Assembly (NCBI GenBank): GCA_022559845.1
Contig: CM040127.1
Span: 31,086,708 to 31,150,707 of the forward strand
Source: Amorphophallus konjac
Lineage: Eukaryota > Streptophyta > Magnoliopsida > Alismatales > Araceae
Direction: 5' to 3'
DNA length: 64,000 nt
Shown here: piece by piece, positions 25,796-35,592 of the stretch
Layout of the letters: the number at the start of each line of letters is the position of its first letter
How positions within the stretch are numbered: the first letter of the stretch is position 1
Position numbers and translations under genes: made by a program
Notes under the pieces: model-generated
The model's database searches: none
Told to the model about the DNA's origin: nothing
What the model saw: the letters and a program-made list of their open reading frames with translations, nothing else

Positions 25796-28700
25796 AAAGG
25801 AAGGAGGGGGTACCACCCCCACCCCTGTGTCCAGGGGGTCACCTCCACCACTGGGTAAACTAGGGGGAGCAGGGGTCGCTCCCACCCCCAGTAAACCGGG
25901 GGGAGCAGGCGGTCGGCCACGGCCCACCTTTATATCTCTCTCATCTTTTAAAGCAAAACAAAGAAAAAAGGGGAAAAAGATAGAAATAAAAGAAAGAAGA
26001 GGGGTTCCCCCTTCTGTAAACCAGGGGGAGGTAGGGTGGCCCCCATTCTCTCTTCTCAAAAGCTCACCCTCCCCCACTTAATCAGGGGAACCCCAACCCA
26101 ATGGATAATTAATACCCAATGCATTAAATGGAGGTGAACTTACCTCCCTAGGTGAACCTGGGGGAGGTGGGGGTTGGCTGCGCCCTATTAACTGGGGAAA
26201 TCCCACCCCAACGGGTAATTAATGCCCAATGCACTTAATGCATATGAGGTCCCCTTGGTTAATACCCCTATATAAGGAGGAGGATGGGGCTTATTCCACA
26301 CAACCCATGAGAGGGAGCTGCCCAAGTGGAACTCAAGAGAACTCTCAAGAAGACTTGTGACAAGGCTTGGAGCTTGCTCCAACCCCCAAGAGTTGTCTGC
26401 GCAAGGAAGAAGGTCTGAGATCTTGTTTGTGTAAAAACCCATTCAAGGGTATGTTCATACCCCTATGATTGGGGTTATGTCCTTGCAATCTTGTGAAAAT
26501 TCTGCAAAAATACAGAAATTTCATGTAATTTTCAGAAATGATAAAAGTTCATGAAAAATCCATGTTCTCGTGATAAATGTCTCAAAATTGTGCAAAACTC
26601 TCTGCAATTTGTAGTAAAATCTGAAAATTGTGGAAATACCCTGTATTTTCAGAAAAATATAGAAATCTCCAAAAATTACAAGAAAAATCAGAAAAGTTTA
26701 AAAACTTTGGGAAAAAACCCTGCCATGTTTGAAAATTCTGGGAAAATTCTATCATGTCTGAAAATTATGGAGAAAATCACGCCATGTCTGAAAATTACGA
26801 GAAAATCCCCGCTTGTGGAAAAATTATGACAATACCCTGCAACTTTGCAAAACTGTAGATATAGCTCTGTTTGAGGGAAAATTGTAGAAACACCCTTGAG
26901 GGAAAATATAAAAAACATCCTAATGATTAGAAAATTTTCAGGTATACCCCTGCTATATCCTAAAGAAATTTACAATATATCCCTATCTTGTGTCAGGATA
27001 TTTTTTATGGACATCAAGTCAAATTAATGATCCGATCACGATCAAAGGAGTGATCATAATCATAAGTTAATATGACGGTCTGCTAGTGTTCATATTGGTG
27101 ATCCAATGATCCGATCAGGATAAAACTTACATCCAACTGTTAGATTTCAATTCAGAGTAAATTTAACGGTCGGATCTTGATCAAATTTAAATTTGACGGT
27201 CGATTCTTGACCAAAGTCAAGTCCAAAGGTTAGATCGCGATTCGGAGCAAATCCAATGGTCGAATCTTGACCAAACGTAAAATGAATGGTCAGATTTTGA
27301 CCTGAAACTAATACAATAGTCGTATCTTGACTAAACTTAAAATCAATGGTTAGATTTTGATCTGAAGTTAATCCTACGATTGGATCTTGATCAAACTTAA
27401 ATTCAACAGTTAGATTTCAATCAGGGGTAAATTTAACGGTCGGATTTGGATCAAATTTAAATCTGTCGATCGAAGCTTGACCAAATTCAAGTCTAACAGT
27501 TAGATCATGCTTTGGAGCTAATCCGACGGTCAAATCTTGACCAAATGTAAATCTAATGATTTAATCTTGACTTGGAGCAAATTTAAAGCTCCGATCTTGA
27601 TCGAAGACATAATCCGACCGTCCGATAGTGATCATATTGGCGATTCAACGGTCCGGTCATGATGCAATTCAAATTCAACTGTTTGATCATGACTTGAAAC
27701 AAATCCGATGGTCAGATTGTAACTGGATGCAAAATCTGATAGTCCAATCATAGTAGGAAGCAAATAGAAAGTTTTGAACTTGACTGGATATAAAATCAAA
27801 TAGTCTGATCGTGATCGAATGTAGATCCAATGGTGGATTCATTCAAGACTGAACATAAACCATGACCCGATCATATAATCGGGGACACAGCACATGTACC
27901 ATGTATTACAAATAACAAGAATAGAATATTCAAATTTTCTCCTACGAATGTGCATATTTTTCGATCAAATCTATTAAATAAAATTCATAATATCACAACT
28001 GATATTGTAGAGGTCGAAAAAAAAAATTGACAGTTAATCAAAGATGTTCAGATTTTATGTCGATATCAATTAGCACCGACTACAATCGGTAGGGAAAAGT
28101 TCAGCACACGAATCCTAAATCATCTTATAAACTAAGTATGCAGGATTAATAATGTGCATGCTAGTTAATTAGCTAAAAATGTGCATCTTCGTTCAATAAA
28201 TGAACACCTTAACTTTTCATTTAATTCCTGTGTGTGAAACTGTCTCCTTCCCGGTTCCCTTCTTCACATCTGATAGGGTCTATACAATGATGCTTTGAGA
28301 AAAATGCTCCTCTTCCCAATCAGGTAGCACCTCTTCCCCCGGTGACCCCTTGAGACTTTCCCCACCCACAAGCACCATGGTTAGCCAAGGTCTCAAAGCT
28401 CTCCTAGCTTGTTTTCTTTTATGTTTGAACCTCCCTGGGGTAGCCTGTACTCCCATGCATGCGTTGATGACTTGGTCTGCCTTCAGTTTAGTAGGCTTAG
28501 ATCACTAGGGCTGTTAACGTCAATGAATCATGCCTCCATCACAATTGAGGAGTTGCTCAACATCAGTCATTCCTTGGTGCAGCCTTATATGATCCTTGTC
28601 CCTTATACACCTTCTGAAGGAAATGACCACACAGCATCTCCATCCACCTCTAGATCTCCCCCTTTCCTTTGAAGATTTATCACCAATCATGAACTTTGAG

Positions 28701-31497
28701 GTTGATTTTTTGCCGTCACTGTCAGGCCAGTGTGTTTAAAAGGGCCCCTTATTGCTCATGGGCAGGACCATCTTGTTTGTATGGACCATTGCTGAAATGC
28801 AAGATTTTTATATTTTTTGAAGGAATGAAAAGTCTCACTGCCTGCTGATCTAGTCCAGTCTTCCAAATCAAACATTTTTTTGGCAAGCAGCAGAGTTTGA
28901 CTGCGGGAGATTCCTTTGTAATGGCCCACTCTGAGACATCAAAAGCAGCACAAAGGCTGCAGACACATCCTTTTCACATGCCTTCACACCAAAAGCAAAA
29001 GCAGTTGGACCGCTTTTAATTGAATTCCCAGCCAGGGTGGCTTTTTTCTACCACCCAGAACTCCTGGCATCACTCCAATCTTCTACCGATCTCCTGTAAT
29101 TCCAACTACCTGTGAGAGCTGAGTGGATCATGTTAGCGGTGGTTTCTATTGGGCATGTCACCTGCTCTGGACTTGTACGCTACACCATCCTCCTCCATTT
29201 CACATCAGCCATCAAAGCTCATCTACCTAATATGTTTGGTTTCATGGAGGAAAGGTTTGCTAACCATCGTTATGTGCGATCAATTCACATCAAAGCTCCA
29301 AGGAATCATGTACTGTATGTCAGGGGGCATACTTCAGTTCAACTCAGCACTCCAGAGAATAATGGTTGTCAGTTTTCAGTCTATACTTTCAAATTACATG
29401 TTCCAATGTCAATGACTCGCTTATCATCTACAGACTTACCTGATCAATTTACTGACCACTCTAAAGCTTGCCATTCAGTCGACGGCAATTGTGGGTTGTG
29501 GGTGGTGCCGCTTGCAGAAAAATCAACTTTGGTTTGTCAATAAATGATGCATTCTGTTAGTGGATGTGCGTCTGCTTGCCATTAAATAGATACGTGAGCT
29601 TTTGGACATTTGGACATGCTTCAAATGGTTCCTAAAGTCATCTAACTTTTGTTCAAGGATGGCTGTGCCGGTATCGGTTTCGGTTTCGATCGGGTCCGAA
29701 ACCAATTTAATACTTTTTTTTAAAGGATTGCATTTGGTTTCGGCCGAAACCCACTCTCTGGTGTCGTTTCGGACCGGTTCGAAACCGAAACGTTTCGACC
29801 AAAACATTTCGGTTTCGGCCGAAACTGCCTTCCTTGCTTATGTTGCCACTCGAGTAACACATTTGTTAGCTTTTAATTTCATGAAAACCTCTATTTCCAT
29901 GCTCATGGCCTTTGTTAGTAATGAGATATAAGACATTTTAGAACGAGGATGCATATTGTACGTGGAAGATGTGTTATTTCTCAATAAGATGTCCTATATC
30001 AAACAGGAGTTGTTATTTCTCAATAAGAATATATACTTTAGATGAGAGGTGAATAAGAAGCAGAACATTTGAGTATATAATACGGTAAATACTCTCTTAT
30101 TCTATAACATGGATTAGAATTTGAGTATTTGTATTCTTGTGATTTTCTAGAATACAGCTTCAACCTATAATCTGATCCAAGTGGGTTCTGGATGTTAGAA
30201 ACCGGAGTACCTGTAGAGATGGACAAACAATAGAGGAGGAAGAAAGAAGGGGGAAGAGCAGATCAAATCACAAGAACACTGGGATTTATGTGGTTCGGAG
30301 GCGATGTGCCTTCTTACATCCACGGCCGCACTGAGATCTCTTATTTCGCACACAGTCACGATTACAAAGGATGTTGCCTTTATATATAAGGAGCCTAGGG
30401 CAATCCTCCTGGGTGAAATTATAATAATACCCCCCAAAATTGGATCCGCGAAAGGACAGGAGGAGCCTACCAATATCCGGATCAGACTCTACACTCCTCT
30501 AACACTGGATGCTAACCTACTCCAAGTTACCAAAGCGAAACGTGAAAACTGTTGATTCTGTTACCTAGACTACACTTGCAGAAAGATGACAGATACAGAT
30601 GGAGGATGATTTGTGTACCTTTTTTTTCTATTGTTAATCTGTAATTATTTTTGTTTGATCCTAACTCTTGATCTGTTGAATCAGACTCAGCAATCTGATG
30701 TGAATTATACTTGGCTGCTCCCTGATTTATCATTTCTTGAGGTGGAACATTCTCTCATCTTCCCAAAATTTCTCATATATTCCTTGCAGCCATGGACTCG
30801 CTCTTTCCAACATCTGATCATGATACTGGGTGTCGGCAGCTACCTGCTGCCTTCTTTCTTTTGCATCTTTAGTGCAACATGAAATATGGCAATGACCCGT
30901 GTGATTAATTTGGCGTTTACGAGGTATTGTGGGTCTCTTTTGAGAATGTTACTTACCGGAAAATTCTTACTATTTTCTCCCAGATTCCCGGAGGTGGCTG
31001 AGCTGCTGGACGTCTGTTGGCTGGAGATCCGTGGAAAGATCAACTGCAGGATGCTGTCACAGGACACGAATTATGTCGCCTATCTCATCTTTAAACTAGA
31101 AGAATCTCGTGGCCTCGGCTACCCTCAAGAGGCATCACTGAAAGTTGGAACTCACACGTCCGAGGCAGTCGCCTGCCTAGACCCCGAACACCACCGCGAG
31201 CAAGGGTTGGGCGTTCCAGATCTCCTCCTTCCTGCACCTCCTCCGGCCCCTCCTGGGATGCTGCCTCTTCCCTTGCACGGCATGCACCCACCGCCACTCC
31301 CAGACGTGGAGCAGGAGCAGCCTGCACGGGAGCTGCCACGGGCCAGGGGCGATGGGTGGATGGAGATCAAACTTGGTGAGTTCTACAACGACAAGGGTGA
31401 CGATGGCGAGGTCGAAATGTCTCTCAGGGAGGTAAGAGGTGGACACTGGAAATGCGGGCTTATTGTGGAGGGGATCGAAGTGAGGCCCGGGACGTAG
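22512..31497 (+). CDS. F-box protein with PP2 (phloem protein 2) domain, PP2-B type, copy 1, intact, 300 aa
   Basis: Exons: 22512-22781, 23028-23146, 30984-31497 (270+119+514 = 903 nt, 300 codons plus TAG). Borders are AAG|GTACCG, TAG|AGTTTC, CTAG|GTTTGT and CAG|ATTCCC, and phases agree. Residues ~8-53 form the F-box (IHRLPEACVSHVLSLTTPRD...). The PP2 lectin-like domain follows (KKCFMLPARELVIIWGDTP, CWLEIRGKI, DGWMEIKLGEF) and ends GLIVEGIEVRPGT. Family role: the F-box binds SKP1 in SCF ubiquitin ligases, and the PP2 domain is thought to bind glycans or target proteins. A Pro-rich insertion (PAPPPAPPGM) lies inside the PP2 domain at about residue 205. Intron 2 is 7.8 kb and filled with repeats. 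The start is the ATG before the F-box; an upstream in-frame ATG at 22365 is possible but adds no recognised domain. Confidence 0.85.
24252..24764. mobile_element. hAT-type MITE (AGGCG family), older copy in PP2-B copy 1 intron 2
   Basis: It is bounded by degenerate TIRs (acttagatgtcaaggcg...gtcttgacaactat) and shares the internal cttaggcg/gcctag motifs of the clean element at 37970-38484. The left half is also present in unit 2 (about 37575-37870), where the right half is missing. It contains GA-rich simple sequence. The target-site duplication is uncertain. Confidence 0.5.
25711..25795. repeat. Dinucleotide microsatellite (CT)37 followed by (GT)n
   Basis: An uninterrupted CT run from 25711 to 25784 is followed by a short GT run to about 25795. 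It produces spurious Ser-Leu and Arg-Glu ORFs on the two strands. Confidence 0.95.
25800..26480 (+). repeat. Retroelement-like promoter region with internal duplications
   Basis: The segment repeats blocks such as taattaatrcccaatgca (26105 and 26216) and modules of gtaaaccrgggggagc. It then shows a TATA-like CTATATAAGGAGG (26269-26281), followed by a leader-like stretch. This looks like part of an LTR or other retroelement promoter. LTR ends were not found. Absent from unit 2. Confidence 0.35.
26490..27860. repeat. Degenerate 30-bp tandem arrays (two adjacent types)
   Basis: From about 26730 the unit atgtctgaaaattatggaga (30 bp in full) recurs. From about 27030 to 27860 a different 30-bp unit recurs, with core aayggtyggatcttgaycaa. 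The period is regular enough that homologous positions stay in register over hundreds of bases. All frames contain stops, so this is non-coding. Unit 2 keeps only the last ~100 bases (37872-37968). Confidence 0.75.
28000..29640. other. Rest of intron 2, PP2-B copy 1
   Basis: This stretch is collinear with 38600-40270 of unit 2 at high identity. ORFs of 87 and 143 codons are not conserved as frames between the two units (stops and indels differ), so I treat it as non-coding intron. Confidence 0.5.
29654..29836. mobile_element. hAT-type MITE, 183 bp, in PP2-B copy 1 intron 2
   Basis: The terminal inverted repeats are CAAGGATGGC and GCCTTCCTTG (9 of 10 complementary). The 8-bp target duplication is cttttgtt (29646-29653) / cttatgtt (29837-29844), one mismatch. 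The collinear site of unit 2 (about 40290) has a single copy, cttatgtt, and no element. The interior has repeated TTTCGGTTTCG and two copies of the palindrome GTTTCGGCCGAAAC. Confidence 0.8.
30193..30504 (+). mobile_element. Solo LTR, 312 bp, in PP2-B copy 1 intron 2
   Basis: It begins TGTTAGAAACCGG and ends CTCTAACA, with 7-bp inverted termini TGTTAGA/TCTAACA. It is flanked by a 5-bp duplication ctgga (30188-30192 and 30505-30509). A TATA-like TATATATAAGGAG inside indicates plus orientation. Unit 2 lacks it at the matching site (about 40620). No internal domain is present, so it is a recombined or very small element. Confidence 0.8.
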
Positions 31498-31499
31498 GC

Positions 31500-31922
31500 A
31501 AAGTTCTTGTGGAACGTGGGTGTGGACGTAGGCAAAGTATCTTAACCTGAATGTGTTGTACAACCATAGCCGCTATGCTTGAGAGTGTCTCCTTAATGGT
31601 CAATCTATTGTGATTTTGTGGATTTTGTACTGGGAGAATTTCTTTAAAAAAAAAATTAGGAGAGAATGAAATCTTGCGAACCAACCTTGAACTTTATTCT
31701 AGCGTGTCATTTTGGTGTCGATGTACTTGAAGGAGGGGGCAATAAAATAGCTGCTCTTTTTTTTTGGCCTGCTCCTTCGATATTTATAGCTGTGTCGTGT
31801 GTAACTTGATGGGGTCGCGCGATTAGCTGTAGTTAAAATTTCCGGTCTCCCAAACTAAAACGGCTTGTAAGGGGTAGGAATGGAGGAGCCAACGTCATCA
31901 CCGTTACACTAAACTTTTCAGA
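31500..31922. other. 3' flank of PP2-B copy 1
   Basis: This includes the probable 3' UTR. Similarity to unit 2 ends at about 31580. The remaining ~340 bases hold no supported feature. Confidence 0.4.
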
Positions 31923-32882
31923 TAGGGTGGCGGAAGGTTGGGCCTATGCAGTGGGCTGAACAGACAGCCCTAATGGGCAGGCGAGATATGCTCTCGTCAT
32001 TAGCTCTCCACTCTTGAGTAGCGAGGATGTGCAGTGTTCGGGAGGATTTTGAGAATCTTGCCGTCAGTGGGGAGAGAGTGGGGGGTGTCTAGTCTCTACG
32101 TTCGGTGCCATGGCTTATGATCAAGTTTTCACAGACAACGTCAAAAAGTGTAGTGGTCGAGAAATAGTTGTCCAAATCATAATTCACATTTTCAAAGATT
32201 TATTTGACTTGAAGATAGCGTCGCGGGGGGGGGGGGGGGGATCTTCGTCCACAAATGAGGAGGTATGAAGAGTTTTGGGAGATATCACGAGACCCTCTGA
32301 TGTTCAAGTTAGATAACTGCGGGGGAAATTAAGAGATAGACACTCCAGAAGCGAAGGAGAGAGAGATTGGAGTGAGAAAGTGAGGGTTTGAGCTTTGAAG
32401 GGATTAAGTCGCACGTATCTCCTGGCCGTTGGTATAGGGTCCTATTTATACAGTTGCCGTGGGGTTGATCATTGGGTTATCGTGGCCGAAGGAGACGTGA
32501 GTCGTCCTGCTCGCGTGCCTGACGATACAGAGAGGCGTGGGTGTTTGCTAGTTATCTCTTCGTGGGAGGGGCAGCCCTGTCATTAATGTGGTAGGACTCA
32601 TCCGAGGGGGCGCGAGACTGTTTTGTCAGGGAGAGCGGCATTAGTGGCATCCTCCATTTCTGTCGCCGTACTGGCGCCCCTCCCACCATTAATGTGCTGT
32701 CAGGGACATATGTCGTGGCCGCCGACGGGAAAGGCGCACGTGGGTACGGCATCTACACTAAGCTTGCACCAGAGCAAGGACCATGTTGCGTCGGCGTGCG
32801 AAGTGGTAGGCTCAGAAGGGTGGGCCTCCGCGATGGGTTGAACAGACGGGCCCTAATAGACTAGCGAGATATGCTCTCCTCA
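31923..32882 (-). mobile_element. Truncated Tat-like LTR element (fragment + 149 bp interior + full LTR)
   Basis: Read on the minus strand, a full LTR occupies 32882-32149 (starts TGAGGAGAGCATATC, ends CGACCACTACA). The interior at 32148-32000 follows, and then only the first ~75 bases of the second LTR (31999-31923). It is the same family as the complete pair at 43278-44889. A G-homopolymer (about 32224-32240) lies at the position of similar runs in other copies. Confidence 0.65.
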
Positions 32883-34104
32883 ACTACTATTCCCCGTATC
32901 TATTAGCGGCGACTATATAACCATTGCTAATATGACTAGTGACGACTAAAATCGTAAAACTTGCAAAACAATTCTTGGATTTATTTTTTAAGATAAATTT
33001 ATTTTGTCATAATAAATGTAAAAATATCACATTTATTTACAAAAATATTATTTTTGTCAAAAATTATAAATAAATTATGTTTAAATGATATTTATACACT
33101 ATTTGAATCAACGCAGTGATATGCGTATTTTTAAGAATGATTTTTTTATAAATTCACTCCTAAAAATAATTTTCATGATAAAACATCTAACATTTTTGCA
33201 GTGTTCTATTTTGTGGTATATTAAATGACCCTAAATAGTCAAGTTCCAAGTAGAACATTGTGATTAAGAATTTGTGAATTTTTTTTACTCCTTAGGAAAG
33301 GAGAATTTCTTCTTCCTAAACTAGATTACTAGAAGACGTTTTGGGGGGGAAAATAAATCTTTTATTATAGTCGGGGTTTACCATAAAAGGTCAAATCCTA
33401 TAAAAATGAACATTAATTCTCAACCAGGAAACTAAAAAGGAGATTTTTTATGATGATTTTATTACTTATTTCATAACTATTTTTCCTTAACAATATTTTT
33501 TAAAAAACTAAAAAGTAAAGTTTTTTTGAGAAAATTAATAAGCGTCCCTATTAGAGCATCTAACTTACTGTCTAATTCCTGTCATGAAATCATGCGTTTC
33601 CGTCTCTTGCTTTTCGGCAGTTTTATAATCTTTACCATTAATTTCGTCTAGAGTTATGAACATGTTAACGTTAAGATCTTAACGTGTTAATGTATTAAGG
33701 TGTTGGTGTGTTATAGTTAAAAGTCTTGCAGGTTTAGGTATTAATACATTAACACCTTACGACGATGATGAGCGATATAGACTGTGAAATAAATTCCACC
33801 GGAAAATAAGGACCTAAAAGTGAATGATTGTATGATGGAGTTTCAACGACAAGTCAAATACTCTGACAGTGAACGTTAATTCATTTTTATATATATTTTT
33901 CTATCCATTTTTCCAAAATCTTCATCCACGCTGAAGAAAAACAACAAAACACACTCACGGGAGGTTTGTCTGATGGTTAGTATCGACGGTGTCGATTTCA
34001 ATCCGATGATAGTTAGAATTAAGAGTTATATTGTCATCCGACGTGCGATTATCTAAATAATGATCTTTTAGAGATATGATGACTCGCGGATAGACTAAGC
34101 TCAT

Positions 34105-34380
34105 GACACGACTTCTTGGTTGCTCCTCTCAAGGTTTGCAGGAGGATATCGGCAAGGCCGACAGACGGCACGGATCCAGTCCGACAAATCTTGCCACCAA
34201 CGGCTAAAGTAGCAATGACGACAACAATGGCAGTGACGATGACGGTGGTGGCACAAGGTGAAGTAGTGAAGGAATCTTCTAATCTGTTGGACGCAGCAGT
34301 GGTGACCGGGTGTGGTAGACCGAGCCGACGACGGCGACCCTCTACTGAGAGCTGTAGAGGGAGAGGGGGCCGTCAGAGAG
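34105..34380. repeat. Block inverted relative to unit 1
   Basis: It contains caggaggatatcggcaagg and tgaccgggtgtggtagac, the reverse complements of strings at 21310-21580. Related strings, ttattgtcatcygaygtgcg and ttattgtcatctgatatgcg, lie on both sides (34029 and 34385), so it may have been inserted or flipped between direct repeats. Confidence 0.55.
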
Positions 34381-34419
34381 AGTTTTATTGTCATCTGATA
34401 TGCGGTTATCACAATAATG

Positions 34420-34928
34420 ATCTCCTTTGATAACATGATAAGGGTGAATAGGATGAGTCATGATGTTTACTCACTCTTAACCAAGTTTGATAGCAGAGTT
34501 AAGTTATGTAGGATCGATTAGGATTAAGGTATAGTCCTATTTGATTGAAGAATAAGGTAGGATACCTCATCCTTATTCACGTTAAATGGTTTAGTTGTCG
34601 AAATAAGATATTCCGACAAAAAAGTGAGTTAAGGGTCAAAAAGGTTGATTAAACATATTCTAACAAAAGGATGAAATAAGTTAACTTGAATATAATCAAA
34701 ATAATATTGTTTATTTTTTGGTACACCCTAACTCGGGCTATGATATCTCCCTTAACCTATTCTCCAATCAAAGAGGGTCTCTAGGAATAACTCATTCTAC
34801 CATTACACATGGAATGAGGTATTCTTAAGATAAGAGTAAATTATCAAATTCAAAAAGAGAAAATTTAATGAATAACTCACTGGAACATATCTCGGATAAT
34901 TTATCTTAACCTGTTATCAAAGTGGCCC
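34420..34928. mobile_element. Tourist-like MITE, diverged, upstream of PP2-B copy 2
   Basis: The right end CTGTTATCAAAGTGGCCC is identical to the terminal repeat of the element at 36405-36672. The left end (tctcctttgataacatgata) is a degraded match. Unit 1 has no counterpart at the collinear position. It is longer than the other copy (~509 vs 268 bp), so it may carry extra sequence. Confidence 0.6.
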
Positions 34929-35592
34929 TTACAGATACAATGATAGATTAGAATCTTCTCTCTCATCGTCGCATCCTCGAACATAGTTTCACAAATCTAG
35001 ATTAAACTTTCAAGAACGCAACAGTGACAAAGGGAAATGAAATAAAATAGAACCCATGAAGGAGTAAAATGTGCAGCAATAAAAAGGAAACTCGCATTGA
35101 TCATCATAGGTGATCAATGCATAGACTTTACAAATTAACATCGGTAGAAAGACCTGTACGTGACGAACACCTCTCTCAATTCACAACGGACGCATTCGTC
35201 TGTGAATGGCGTGAGTATTTTTTTTTTTCCAAAACGTGGCGGTAAAAAAAATGCGTCTATGATAATAGATGTCGTGAATCATGCTGACATTTCCTCGCGA
35301 CGGTAACACAAGGCGAGGGAAATTTTGGAGAAGGATTTTTACGTTCAAACGGATCCATTTCGATGATGATGAGGAGATCCTCGAGTCGGAGTGGGGCCAG
35401 CACGGGCCCACCATACGGCGTTCCTTCGAGGTGAAGGTAGCATCACAGGCGGCGGCGTGACGTTGGAGGGGGTGGGAGCTGGGGAGCTCGTGAGCCGGAG
35501 GGGCCGAGGATTAAAAGGGATGCTTCCACCCCGCTTGCGCGCGCCTTCGCGGGGGCGAGGAGACCTCGAGGGGTGGAGGAGGAGGAAGGGTG

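Larger units (their letters stand above)
20125..31580. repeat. Segmental duplication, unit 1 (PP2-B copy 1)
   Basis: Near-continuous similarity to 33030-42432 runs from about the string aacgcagtgatatgcgtatt (20234 region) to gtacaaccatagcc (~31560). It covers the upstream region, all three exons, both introns and the 3' end of an F-box/PP2 gene. Differences between units are mainly transposon insertions or deletions, annotated separately. Borders are approximate; the left border falls in an AT-rich fold-back-related repeat. Confidence 0.85.

Noticed and set aside
25482..26081. Ser-Leu and Arg-Glu-rich ORFs on both strands
   Set aside because: Produced by the CT microsatellite, which is open in several frames.
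28409..29543. 87- and 143-codon plus-strand ORFs in PP2-B intron 2
   Set aside because: Unit 2 carries the same DNA, but the frames are broken or shortened there and no family is recognised.
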